DNA of 64,000 bases from Bryopsis sp. KO-2023 (taxonomy: Eukaryota; Chlorophyta; Ulvophyceae; Bryopsidales; Bryopsidaceae): contig BSYQ01000005.1 of assembly GCA_030272585.1 (NCBI GenBank), positions 6,851,501 through 6,915,500 of the forward strand, read 5' to 3'. Positions within the stretch are counted from its first letter, which is position 1, and the number at the start of each line of letters is the position of its first letter. The position numbers and the translations under genes are program-made. Shown piece after piece: positions 1 to 10,214 of this stretch. The notes beneath the pieces were generated by a model. The model was not told where the DNA came from. It saw only the letters and a list, made by a program, of their open reading frames with translations, and ran no database searches.

Positions 1-1425
1 TTCCTTTTTCTTTGATAAATATCCAACAACTGAGTGCTGAAAGAATCCATACCAATGTACCCTCTGAAATTCAGTAAACCTCAAGTAAGCACCGATCTAA
101 CTGATTCAATCAATGGTCATGCAAACTTCTGTAAATTCCAAACCAACTAAATCCACAGCAAAATATGTGTCGTGAACCAGAATATTTCAGTCCACCAGAA
201 ACACCCTTGCTAAGACTGCAAATGTTCACTTCTGCATCGTCCTAAAGTAGTGAACTATGCCTAGTTCCTTAATCCACTCTGCAAGAACTGTAGAACTGAA
301 AACACATATTTACTGACCACCAAGATATTGCAAACACTATCCATGAATTCCCATCAGCTCTGAAAGAGTATTACTAACAACCTCTTCCTTTTCTCAGAAA
401 CCTTAATGAAGGTGTGTGTCTCTTTGCAACACCTACTGAAACAAATGCAATTTTGGAAAAACAAAAATGAAACGCATCGGTTGAACCGAGGCCCCCTCCC
501 CATCTGAAATGGAGCTTGTCCTCAAGCAACCATGCAACCATGCAAAACCATATCACTGTACCAGCTACAGAAAGTTGAGCTGTTCGGAGCAGCCAAAATA
601 ACCCCAAACAACTGAACAAACTACTTCAGAAAACAAGCCTGAAAAACTGAAGGCCTGAATTTGCTCTGCCAAAGTCAGAATAATCTGCTGCCCCAGATTG
701 TAACCAAACGTTCAGTTCTCAACCTTTCTGATTTGTTTTGTTCTCACACAAATATACACCAACTACGTCACCAAAGATCAAAGCTATTTCTGATTCATTG
801 ACTAGAAAAGAAATAGAAAAGAAAGAAAACACAGAAAATTTTGCAGCCCTGCAAAGTGTTCCTGCAGCTAACAGGTTCTGCACCTGCAATGTACCAACTG
901 CCCATAACAAATGTCCAGATCTCCTGCAAAAATTTTCACTGTCCCTTTTGTTTCTTTGTATGTAAAGCTGAACCTGACCATCGAATGTCATAACCTTCAG
1001 CTCCTGATCTTTGACACCATGCTATCCATGCATCAAGTTCAAACACTAGCCCATTGTGTTTACTAGTACATCGTCATGAAATAAAAGAGCTGCCAACTCA
1101 TGATACTTCATGTCTAACCACTGCAAACAAACTCAAAAAGAAATCCACCTGAAAATCTGAATCCTGCCTGAAAATCTGAGAGAACTTTTCTTTTCTTTTC
1201 TTTAACTCTGCTGATTCCCACTGATTCAAACACCAAATCAGAGATAGATCTTCAGAAACTGAAAATCCTTTGCTTTTCCTTCTGAGCTTTATATTTCTCA
1301 CAATAATATTTGAACTACCGCTGGTCCACGTATATATAGACTTCTCAAAGAAATCAGAAATATAGACTTCACCCCTGATTTTCTTTCTTGATCTCCTGAA
1401 AATCTGCAACTCAAACCAGATCTAA
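1..1425. other. Interior of E2, AT-rich, TCTGAAA/CTGCAA-rich, no gene
   Basis: No convincing coding region. The stretch is rich in short words such as CTGAAA, TCTGCA and CTGCCA on the plus strand, the same texture as 15090-19150. It ends in TCTAA, the left target duplication of E1, and resumes after the same TCTAA at 15085. Confidence 0.6.
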
Positions 1426-1845
1426 TGATAGTGAAGCTTGTGGGTGACGCAATAGTGGTCGGCTGTGTTGATTGGATTCGTGATAACTTGCTGGCTAACG
1501 CAAGTATACTTGTGGGGTTTGTTGGTTTAGACAACTCTCTAGCTAGCGCGGTTGTGAACGCTACTAGAGCACTTGGGTTGGGAAGTGATTGCGTCAGGCA
1601 AACACTTAACACACACACACACAAACACACACACAAGCGGGAACACACCAATCCCACGAATCCCGAGTTCTTACAAAATAAAGTGAACGTCAAAACAACG
1701 AGTGGGCCTCTTAAGTACCCCTAAGTGTAGTACGCTGACGCATGCCCCAAACTCTGGGTCTAATCTGTCTTACTCGCGAACCCGCATGCGTCAGCCACCC
1801 TCGGCTCTATCCCAAACTACCTCGTATAGCGCTAAAAGACTAACA
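1426..1845 (-). repeat. E1 3' LTR (copy A)
   Basis: 420 bp, minus-strand ends TGTTAG...CTATCA. It contains a CA/GT microsatellite (about 1611-1634). Where the older solo copy at 39802-40727 has a TATATAAG box, this copy reads TACTTAAG. The same LTR occurs at 8963-9381, 11979-12397, 14665-15084 and 31135-31557, and diverged at 39802-40727. Confidence 0.95.
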
Positions 1846-1870
1846 TACGCCCCCCCCGCAAAAAGTGGGC
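1846..1870 (-). promoter_or_regulatory. E1 polypurine tract
   Basis: Directly inside the 3' LTR the minus strand reads a G run (GCGGGGGGGG) followed by CGTA and the LTR start. This is where plus-strand DNA synthesis of a gypsy element is primed. The same tract precedes the LTRs at 9381 and 31135. Confidence 0.7.
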
Positions 1871-2040
1871 GCCCACGCACACCAAAACACAAAGAAAAAC
1901 AAAAACACAAAAACACAAACACAAAACTCACCCACTCCCATACCCACACCCAACTGTCTTGGACCTGTCTCTTGCTCTGACGTCTCTGACAGCTGCTGCA
2001 CGCACACACTTGGTCGACGATAACTCCTTTTCCCTCCTCC
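1871..2040 (-). other. E1 3' untranslated region between ORF3 and the polypurine tract
   Basis: Short non-coding stretch, strongly CA-rich on the plus strand (ACAAAAACACAAA words). It is repeated in E0 (about 9400-9576) and in E3 (30946-31117). Confidence 0.6.
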
Positions 2041-3979
2041 TTAACGCTGTTCCGGCGCTTGCGCTTGCTGAATAGCACGCTGCTCCTGCGCATGCGCTTG
2101 CTGCACTGCACGATACCGGACACAGGGATCAAATGCGGCAGCCACCCTCTTGGACTTAAGGAATGGCAGATCCCTTGTGATGCCGGACACCTTGAGCTGC
2201 CGCTTCACACACATGTTGCAGTGTGGCAACTTCTCGTGCTCAGCCGGGAACGGAGGGATTTCTTCGAACGTCGAGCGTGTCAGCTTCAACATATGGGCAG
2301 GTAGAGAGAATGGGGAGACGGTGGCGATGGACTTGTTGTCCACTTCCGCGACTTTTTGGACCGCCGTGACGATGCGCCCCAGCATCGAGTATGCCAACCA
2401 ATGAGCATCACACACGAGGTGATACCCACAAGGAAGGACGGAATACTTCTTCTGCGTCAGCCGCTGAGCACTTGCTTGCATTGGGCTTCTCCCGCACCAA
2501 ATGCACATGGGCAACTCGTGAAAGTGTCGGTTGCCGCGGTAATTTTGCAAGGCTCGGTCCCTGGGGTTAGTATATTGGACCTTCGGCCATTTCTCTGACG
2601 CAGTGATGGGGTTGCAAGCCTCCTCGATATCCTCCCGTGACAGGTTCACTTCGCTGGGTGCAGCATCCACTTTGTCCTGAGCAGCCGCCCTTAGTCTCCT
2701 GAGCTTAACCTTTTCTCGGAAAGCCCGAAGTGCTGCTTCTGTTGGAGCTAACTCCAACGGTGGATGGACCGCACGCTGAACCTCTGTCACCTGGCTTGGC
2801 CCTTCATCATTCCGTATTTCCCCGTCCTCCAGTTCAGAACTAGGACCTTCGAGCCTAGGAGGTGGACTGCCGAAGTCAATTTCTTCGTTAAAATCCAAGT
2901 CCAAAAGCTCCTCCTCTCTCATGTCGAATAAGTCCTCCCCCGGTGCTATTGCGGTAGCCTCATCTCCGGGAGTCTGAACTGTTGGCGCTGGTTGTGAGGG
3001 TGCTGGAGTCTTTAATGCGGCAGCCTTTAACTTGAGTAACAAGTTGGCTCTTGCTGCATCTCCAGGCATACGATCCCTCGGTGGCTCACCACCTTCATCG
3101 TCACCGTCCTCTCGCCTTCTCTTTCCGTGTGGATCTTCATCCCTACACGGCGAGCTTGGGCGTTTGTTTTTCCCTTTCCCCTTGCCCTTGCTTGAGCCTC
3201 CCGCATCATCGTCCTTGGACGGTTCCAGATCAAGTGTTGCGTTTGACAACAGAACTTGGACTTGGCGATCCAGTTCTTCGCGTACCCGTGGTGCTGGTAC
3301 CGCCGGGTTCAAACGCAGCATCTTGTCCGTTGTTTCGCTCTGCACTTGAAGTTTTTCAGAGCCGTCTCTGAGGGACTCTCCCAGCAAATCGATCTGCAGC
3401 TCTTGTTCTGCCAATTCCTTCTTAAGGTTGTTGGCTGCTGCACTCCACGCGGTTGCTACAGCTCGCTGCAGCGTTTCCTCTACCGCGGTAAATCGATCCA
3501 CCATTCCCCCGAGAGCTTGTTTACGGAGGTCATTCTCACGATGGTTAGCCATCATGTGAGATTGGAACCTTTGCTTTTTCAGCTTCATGGCTTCCAATTT
3601 TTCTTCCAAGACCTTGGTCTTGTCCTCCGCTTCTTTCTTTTCCGCCTCCGCCTTTTCCTTGGCTTTCTCCGCTGCCTCCTTCGCAGCCTCAGCTGCTTTC
3701 GTCCGGTCACTCAACTCTGAGAGCTGCCGGGTTAAGGCCTCATTGTTCTGCAGCACTTCCTCTGGGTCTAATCTGTCTTACTCGCGAACCCGCATGCGTC
3801 AGCCACCCTCGGCTCTATCCCAAACTACCTCGTATAGCGCTAAAAGACTAACGGGTTAAGGCCTCATTGTTCTGCAGCACTTCCTCTGCGGTCGACGTAA
3901 AGTGCTGCAGCTCCTCTTCTTTTTGAGCTACCTCCGCTTCCAACCTCGCAATAATTGCGGCGGGTGTATCGGCAGCCAT
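2041..3979 (-). pseudogene. ORF3 of E1: coiled-coil plus Cys/His-finger protein, broken by an LTR fragment
   Basis: This is an extra ORF downstream of pol on the same strand, where env-like genes sit in other gypsy lineages, but it has no signal peptide or membrane segment. Likely start is the MAADTP methionine (3979); an upstream in-frame Met lies at 4039. The N-terminal part is a long Ala/Glu/Lys coiled coil. A basic patch (KGKGKGKNKR) and an acidic middle follow. The C-terminal part has Cys and His spaced C-X2-C-X21-C-X2-H-X2-C-X2-H-X60-C-X2-C, like a two-zinc treble-clef or RING-type fold, then a Gln/Ala-rich tail. A 124-bp insertion (LTR end plus 35-bp duplication, 3729-3852) adds a stop and shifts the frame; the rest (571 codons from 3756) is open. 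No family recognised. DNA/RNA or Gag binding is only a guess. Confidence 0.8.
3729..3887. repeat. LTR-end fragment (about 90 bp) between 35-bp direct repeats inside ORF3
   Basis: Bases of about 3763-3852 match the last 90 bp of the family LTR (GGGTCTAATC ... AAGACTAAC). The 35 bp beginning GGGTTAAGGCCTCATTG occur on both sides (3729-3763 and 3853-3887). A 35-bp target duplication is far longer than the 5 bp made by integrase, so template switching or break repair is a better explanation than integration. Confidence 0.85.
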
Positions 3980-4429
3980 TATGTTTGTCGGAAAGAAAGA
4001 TATAAACAACGGTTTGTGCGTCTTTAGACTCTTTTTCACTCAGGAGCTCGCTCCGTTCACACAAACACTAGGGCAAAATGGTTCGAGGGCTGCGCTTATA
4101 AGGCTGGGTGACTCGTACACTTTCCTCGTTGAGTTATTGGGGTGAGACACCAACGTTTTGCTCGGTTGGAGTCTCGTCAAGACCACCTCAACACGTCACT
4201 TGATAGGGGTTTTCTCGGAACAACCACACTATCTCGAATGTGACATTGTTTGCCCGGTTTCTAAAGTACTACTGAAGCTACACTTACTGCGCCAGCCAAA
4301 TAACTTAGGCACCTAACGCATTAAAGTTAAAGAGTTGGTTTGGAAGTCGACAGAGTTTTTCTAAGGTATCCTTTTTCGCGCCCCCTTGCTATAAGGAGTT
4401 CCACCTTAGCCATCAAACACTCTGCTTCC
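3980..4429 (-). other. Spacer between pol and ORF3 in E1
   Basis: About 450 bp without an ORF. It separates two genes on the same strand and is long for a compact retroelement. It holds a TATA-like site (4096-4101) and otherwise nothing I recognise. Confidence 0.5.
4096..4101 (-). promoter_or_regulatory. Possible internal TATA box for ORF3
   Basis: The minus strand reads TTATAA in the context CAGCCTTATAAGCGCAG, about 120 bp upstream of the ORF3 start. The position would suit a separate ORF3 transcript. Inference only; splicing from the LTR transcript is an alternative. Confidence 0.3.
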
Positions 4430-7400
4430 CTATTCTCTTCCTTTCTGCAACTCTTTCCTTTCTTTCTCTTTAAATGCGCGAAGTATATCTGGTGCGTTAA
4501 CCAGATTAGCTTCAGGTTCCCAAGTAGCGTCAAGTAGATCGTATCCTTTCCACAGCACTAGGTATTCACGATTGCGTTTACCTCTAGCCCTTAGGATATT
4601 TTCGACCTCATACTCTACTTCGCTACCAATCAACTCTCCTTCTGGAGGTTGTATCTGCCTGCTGTTATCACTCGAGGTGTGATAACGCTTGAACTTAGAA
4701 ACATGAAACACTGGGTGAATGAGCCATGTTTCCGGAAGTTGAACTCTGTAAGCCACCTTTGATATTTTCTCCACAATTTCAAAGGGACCCACAAATCGAC
4801 GGCGCAGTTTGGGACTCACTTTGTTCAAAGCAGCCAACGGAATAAAACGGCTTTTTATCAGGACTTTATCCCCTTTCTCAAAAGCAATATCTTTCCTCTT
4901 CTTGTTTGCACTCACACACATTCTGTGTTGGGCTCTAGAGTAATATGCTTTTGCGGTATCCAAGTCCTGTGCCATCCGTGCTACCATAGTCTTAACTGCT
5001 TCCACTTGAAATTGCGTTGCCGTCCCACCAATGTTTGGTGTTTCTGGATGGTACCCATACATCAAATATGCAGGTGCGAACCCTGTACTCGCATTCACCG
5101 CATTGTTTGCTGCAAACTCTGCTGTAGGTAAATACTCAACCCACTTATGGGGATACCTCTCAGCATATGGCCTTAAGAAATTTTCCAGAGTACGTATGGT
5201 AACCTCACTCTGCCCATCCGTCTGAGGGTGGTAAGCTGTACTCATACGAATCTCTGTACCCAGAGCTTTAAAAAGCGTCTGCCAGAACTTGCTGGTAAAG
5301 CGAGGGTCTCTATCAGACACAATCACTTTAGGTAGGCCATGGTTGCGGTAAACATGTTCGATAAAAAGTTGGGCGTATCCTGCAGCGGTAATCTCTTTAG
5401 TACATGGGGCGAAATGCACAAACTTGGTAAGTCTATCGACAAAGACAGCTACAGCACTAAACCCATTGGATGCTGGTAGATCTGTCACCAAGTCAGTGGT
5501 AATCTGCTCCCACTTCCGCTCAGGTATTGGCAGGGGTTGAAGTAAGCCCATAGGCTTCTGTGTGTCAGCCTTTATTTGTTGGCACACAGGGCATTCGCGC
5601 ACAAATGCCTTCAACTCATTCATCCACCCCTTCCACCAATATCGCCGCGCTAGGATTTCTCCTGTTCGCGCTGGTCCTGTATGGCCTGCTGAAGGTGTCT
5701 CATGGCACTCCTTCATGATCTTATTGCGCTGGCCTTTAGGAACCACCACTTTCTCGACTAACCCTCTCTTTGGGACCGTCCAGAGTATTCCCTCTCTGAG
5801 GAAATATCCCTCAACTTCCTCGCCACTCTCAAGCTTCCGCAATATCTTCACCAAGGAGTTATCAGCTTGGAGGGCTTGTTTCCACTCGTCTTGGCTTGCT
5901 TGATGCACTTGCCAAGTGGAAATGTTCATCGCAGTTTCCACGGGCTTAGGAACACTGCGGGAGAGAGCATCTGCTAACACATTAGCCTTGCCTTTGATAT
6001 AGGAGATCTTGGGGTTGATCGAAGTCAGGTACCCCGCCTCAAGCCATCTTGCTTGGGTTCTAGAAAGGTTCCTCTGCGACAGAATATGCGTCAGAGGTTG
6101 GTGGTCAGTGAACACTGTTACTCCACCCGCACAACCTTCTAGATAATGTCTCCACTGCACCATCGCATAACATATTGCACACAACTCTTTGTCGTATGGT
6201 GCATAGTTAAGCTCGGCAGGCTTGAATCTACGTGAGAGGTAAGCTATTGGCTGCAGCCCCTCTCCGTGATCCTGTGTTAACACGGCACCGATGGCCTCAT
6301 TCGACGCATCAGTGATCACAGTGTAAGGCAGTGACGCATCTGGAAAAATAAGGACGGGAGCTTGACTTAGACGCTTTTTCAGTTCATTGAATGCGCCACG
6401 CTCAACCTGTCCCCATCTCCAGGGATGGTCTTTTTTCACTAAGTCATGGAGTGGTCCAGCAACATGTGCAAACTGGGGAATGAATTTCCTGTAGTATGAA
6501 ACCATTCCAAGGAAACTACGTACATCACTAACACTCTGTAGTTCCTTCCACTCCTTCACTGCCTTCACTTTTTGTTCCTGTGGTTTTAACCCACTTCCGC
6601 TAATGCGGTAGCCAAGATAGTCTACTGTTGCGACAGCCAGCTCACTTTTACTTGCCTTAGCAAAAAGCTGATATTCTGCTAGTCGCGCCAGGACTTTCTC
6701 TAAGTGTTCGGCATGCTGTTCCATGTTTTCAGAGAAGATGAGTATGTCATCGATAAAGACAACAACAAAATCATCTAAAAACTCTGCGAGTAGGTCTTGC
6801 ACTAGAGTTTGGAATTGCGCTGGGCAATTGGTTAGCCCAAAAGGCGCTACCAAAAACTCAAAGTGACCGTATCTCGTGCGGAACGCTGTTTTATCTGTAT
6901 CAGATGGCCTTACTGGAAATTGCCAATAGCCTGATCGCAGATCTAACTTCGAGAACACTTTGGCTTTGAACACTCTATCCATCAATTCTTCTGGCAGGGG
7001 TAAAGGATACCGGTTTTTCACCGTCACCTTATTGATCCACCTGTAATCCACACACATCCTTAAGCCTCCATCCTTTTTCGGTACAAATAGGATTGGCGCG
7101 CCCCAAGGGGACTCGGATGGTTTGATTTTCTTCTGTTCCAGAAGGTAGTCCACTTGTGCTTTCACTTCATCCAGCTCTGCTGGTGAAAGCTTGTATATTG
7201 GACGATGGATAGGTGTTGGATCCTCCAGGTCTATCTTAAACTCATGACCTTTTCTCTTCGGAGGAATCCCTGGGGGTAAATCACGAGGGAACACACCACG
7301 GTGTGTTTCTACCACCTTTTTAATTTCGGCAGGGGTGTCTGAACGAATAAGTTTGCCAATCTCATCCTCAGTGTTGAATGGCTGTGTTCGCTCTATTGCG

Positions 7401-8170
7401 TCAGGCAATTCATGTTGGCCTAAAGCTTTCTCTTCAGACTCTTGCACTACAACCATGAATGCTGTCTCTGTTTTGAGATGACGCATCATTCGTTTAGCTG
7501 AACACTCAGTCACTGGCACTTCTTGCAGTATCGACTGTACTTTTCGTTCAGGTTCAATACTCTCTTGGGTTGGATGACGCAACGGAAGATGAAACACTTG
7601 GCTGTTTTTGCAAACTGAAATCTCATTCTGCTGAAAATCTATGCGGGGGTTTTCTTTCTGCAACCAAGGCATGCCCAATATTAGGTCATAACCAAGGTGT
7701 GGGAACAGATCCGCTTTCATTTTGCACTTCAGCCCTCCTATCTTTACTCGGAGGTTGTTACAGCTGCCAGCCAGTTCTTTAATATCTCCGTTTGCCAACA
7801 TTGCTCTCTTTGAGCTTGGTGTAATCGACAACCCGAGATCACGCGCTACCTTATCATTGATATAGTTTGCGGTACTTCCACAATCAATGAATGCATAAAG
7901 GTCCGTGGTCTTGATCCGTGCTTTTACTTCGTACCCTCTCACAGGCACTTCTTGAATTTTTAACAGAGGGCATGTGTCACCCTTGGTTGATGAAGTTGAT
8001 CGAACTTCTGACACATTAACTCGCTCTGTGGTAGACCGTTGGGTTGTTTCTGACCCACTATCGTCTACGTCTGCAGGCAGGGACTCCTGTAGACTACTCT
8101 GCGACTCCAATGAGCCCACAGATTCACTAACAGAGGGAAGAGATGCAGATGACGCATGAGGCGCGTCCAT
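4430..8170 (-). CDS. pol: Ty3/gypsy Pol polyprotein (PR-RT-RH-IN-chromodomain)
   Basis: The frame is open for 1246 codons from the Met at 8170 and continues open upstream to the gag end, so translation probably enters by -1 frameshift near 8440; the upstream part carries an Arg/Lys-rich stretch. Residue numbers count from Met 8170. Protease: D96-C-G-S-T, with Cys where Ser or Thr is usual, and LILGMPWL near 163-170. Reverse transcriptase: VPKKDGGLRMCVDYR near 363-377 and FIDD at 472-475. RNase H: D621, E662, D689 and D734. Integrase: zinc finger H823/H830/C860/C863 and catalytic D893, D953, E989. C-terminus: a chromodomain-like block with YLVLWKGYDLLDATWEPE, known in chromoviruses to direct integration to modified chromatin. 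No premature stop is seen. Confidence 0.95.
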   Translation of the reverse strand: MDAPHASSASLPSVSESVGSLESQSSLQESLPADVDDSGSETTQRSTTERVNVSEVRSTSSTKGDTCPLLKIQEVPVRGYEVKARIKTTDLYAFIDCGSTANYINDKVARDLGLSITPSSKRAMLANGDIKELAGSCNNLRVKIGGLKCKMKADLFPHLGYDLILGMPWLQKENPRIDFQQNEISVCKNSQVFHLPLRHPTQESIEPERKVQSILQEVPVTECSAKRMMRHLKTETAFMVVVQESEEKALGQHELPDAIERTQPFNTEDEIGKLIRSDTPAEIKKVVETHRGVFPRDLPPGIPPKRKGHEFKIDLEDPTPIHRPIYKLSPAELDEVKAQVDYLLEQKKIKPSESPWGAPILFVPKKDGGLRMCVDYRWINKVTVKNRYPLPLPEELMDRVFKAKVFSKLDLRSGYWQFPVRPSDTDKTAFRTRYGHFEFLVAPFGLTNCPAQFQTLVQDLLAEFLDDFVVVFIDDILIFSENMEQHAEHLEKVLARLAEYQLFAKASKSELAVATVDYLGYRISGSGLKPQEQKVKAVKEWKELQSVSDVRSFLGMVSYYRKFIPQFAHVAGPLHDLVKKDHPWRWGQVERGAFNELKKRLSQAPVLIFPDASLPYTVITDASNEAIGAVLTQDHGEGLQPIAYLSRRFKPAELNYAPYDKELCAICYAMVQWRHYLEGCAGGVTVFTDHQPLTHILSQRNLSRTQARWLEAGYLTSINPKISYIKGKANVLADALSRSVPKPVETAMNISTWQVHQASQDEWKQALQADNSLVKILRKLESGEEVEGYFLREGILWTVPKRGLVEKVVVPKGQRNKIMKECHETPSAGHTGPARTGEILARRYWWKGWMNELKAFVRECPVCQQIKADTQKPMGLLQPLPIPERKWEQITTDLVTDLPASNGFSAVAVFVDRLTKFVHFAPCTKEITAAGYAQLFIEHVYRNHGLPKVIVSDRDPRFTSKFWQTLFKALGTEIRMSTAYHPQTDGQSEVTIRTLENFLRPYAERYPHKWVEYLPTAEFAANNAVNASTGFAPAYLMYGYHPETPNIGGTATQFQVEAVKTMVARMAQDLDTAKAYYSRAQHRMCVSANKKRKDIAFEKGDKVLIKSRFIPLAALNKVSPKLRRRFVGPFEIVEKISKVAYRVQLPETWLIHPVFHVSKFKRYHTSSDNSRQIQPPEGELIGSEVEYEVENILRARGKRNREYLVLWKGYDLLDATWEPEANLVNAPDILRAFKEKERKELQKGRE

Positions 8171-8427
8171 CTCATCCGGTGTGCTTTCCTTCTGTTCATT
8201 TTTCCAATCGCAGTTGTCATGTGCCGATTGGGTAGATGTGGAGAGTGTCTCTGTTCTCTCTTCACGCGGTGTACTAGTCCGCTCCTCAGGTTTTCCGCTG
8301 TGAGTACTTTTAACCTTTTTCGAGGCACCTACTTTTGATCTATGCTTCCTACGCCGCCTACGAACTCTGTTTCGCTTACGACGTTTGCGTCGGCCAGGCT
8401 CAGACGAAGCAGTTTCCTGCCTGGCGG

Positions 8428-8962
8428 TCAGTTTAACATTTTTTTTACATCGGGGAGGTTTTTCACCTCCTCCAATCTAGGACATTGCCTCACAGGGTGA
8501 CCCCTCTTTCCACAAAGATAACAATTATATCCCCCTCCCCCCTGGGGGTTCTGTCTTCCCTGATTGGCTTGTCCCCTTCCACGGTTACCACCACCGCGTC
8601 CACGTCCACCACCACCACGTCCTCCTCCTCGTCCTTGTTGCTGTTGCTGCTGCTGTTGCACTCCTGCGGCAGCTTGTGGTGGTGCTTGGGCTGGTGGTGT
8701 GGGGTTCTGCTGCTGCTGACCCTGATTCTGGCCTTTCTTCTTTCGTCCACCACGCCAGACTCCTTTCTTTTTCTGATTGGTCTGCCCTCCTTGGCCTTGT
8801 GTTCCAACTCCAAGGGCTTCCAATCGTTCGGCGGATATGATGGCGGCCTCGACATCTCGAGGTACCGTTGCTGCGACTAACTTCTGAACTTCACTTTTAA
8901 GTCCATCCACGAAGAGCAAATACTGGTGATCCTCTTCGAGGTCTGGAATCCTCAAGACTAAC
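8428..8962 (-). CDS. gag: E1 gag, 3' part (capsid C-terminus and zinc knuckle)
   Basis: This is the C-terminal part of Gag, continuing the gag frame that breaks off at 12403; removing E0 plus one TSD (3440 bp) restores phase. It starts in the capsid region (IPDLEEDHQYLLFVDGLK), passes a Gln-rich and Gly/Arg-rich segment and ends in a CCHC knuckle, CYLCGKRGHPVRQC, which binds RNA in Gag. The stop lies just after the slippery A run. Note that (GTTGCTGCT)-type codons give a Gln tract near 8636-8660. Confidence 0.9.
8439..8446 (-). promoter_or_regulatory. -1 ribosomal frameshift site between gag and pol
   Basis: The minus strand has eight A residues in the phase GTA AAA AAA ATG, so the gag frame presents the classical A-AAA-AAA slippery heptamer. 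Slipping back one base enters the frame that runs open to the pol Met at 8170. The gag stop (TGA) lies only a few codons downstream. No downstream pseudoknot was evaluated. Confidence 0.7.
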
Positions 8963-9381
8963 TGATAGTGAAGCTTGTGGGTGACGCAATAGTGGTCGGC
9001 TGTGTTGGTTGGATTCGTGATAACTTGCTGGCTAACGCAAGTATACTTGTGGGGTTTGTTGATTTGGACAACTCTCTAGCTAGCGCGGTTGTGAACGCTA
9101 CTAGAGCACTTGGTTGGAGAAGTGATTGCGTCAGGCAAACACTTAGACACACACACACAAACACACACACAAGCGGGAACACACCAATCCCACGAATCCC
9201 GAGTTCTTACAAAATAAAGTGAATGTCAAAACAACGAGTGGGCCTCTTAAGTACCCCTAAGTGTAGTACGCTGACGCATGCCCCAAACTCTGGGTCTAAT
9301 CTGTCTTACTCGCGAACCCGCATGCGTCAGCCACCCTCGGCTCTATCCCAAACTACCTCGTATAGCGCTAAAAGACTAACA
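8963..9381 (-). repeat. E0 3' LTR (copy B)
   Basis: 419 bp, same family as the E1 LTR. It shares small differences with copy C but not with copies A and D (for example GTTGGTTGG and TTGATTTGG), so B and C are a pair. Confidence 0.95.
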
Positions 9382-9576
9382 TACGCCCCCCCCGCAAAAA
9401 GTGGGCGCCCACGCACACCAAAACACAAAGAAAAACAAAAACACAAAAACACAAACACAAAACTCACCCACTCCCATACCCACACCCAACTGTCTTGGAC
9501 CTGTCTCTTGCTCTGACGTCTCTGACAGCGGCTGCACGCACACACTTGGTCGACGATAACTCCTTTTCCCTCCTCC

Positions 9577-10214
9577 TTAACGCTGTTCCGGCGCTTGCGC
9601 TTGCTGAATAGCACGCTGCTCCTGCGCATGCGCTTGCTGCACTGCACGATACCGGACACAGGGATCAAATGCGGCAGCCACCCTCTTGGACTTAAGGAAT
9701 GGCAGATTCCTTGTGATGCCGGACACCTTGAGCTGCCGCTTCACACACATGTTGCAGTGTGGCAACTTCTCGTGCTCAGCTGGGAACGGAGGGATTTCTT
9801 CGAACGTCGAGCGTGTCAGCTTCAACATATGGGCAGGTAGAGAGAATGGGGAGACGGTGGCGATGGACTTGTTGTCCACTTCCGCGACTTTTTGGACCGC
9901 CGTGACGATGCGCCCCAGCATCGAGTATGCCAACCAATGAGCATCACACACGAGGTGATACCCACAAGGAAGGACGGAATACTTCTTCTGCGTCAGCCGC
10001 TGAGCACTTGCTTGCATTGGGCTTCTCCCGCACCAAATGCACATGGGCAACTCGTGAAAGTGCCGGTTGCCGCGGTAATTTTGCAAGGCTCGGTCCCTGG
10101 GGTTAGTGTATTGGACCTTCGGCCATTTCTCTGACGCAGTGATGGGGTTGCAAGCCTCCTCGATATCCTCCCGTGACAGGTTCACTTCGCTGGGTGCAGC
10201 ATCCACTTTGTCCT
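9577..10214 (-). pseudogene. ORF3 C-terminal fragment in E0
   Basis: About 209 codons matching the ORF3 C-terminal Cys/His region of E1 almost exactly (MCIWCGRSP, LPCGYHLVC, HCNMC). The N-terminal coiled coil is deleted and the segment is out of frame with the gag remnant upstream, so it has no obvious start of its own. Retained probably as part of the 3' sequence needed for replication. Confidence 0.85.

Noticed and set aside
1791..2132. Frames over the LTR and CA-rich 3' UTR (also at 9327-9668)
   Set aside because: They cross LTR and UTR borders and repeat with the LTR; not coding.
2041..3979. ORF3 as an envelope gene
   Set aside because: Position fits, but there is no signal peptide, membrane segment or surface-protein pattern.
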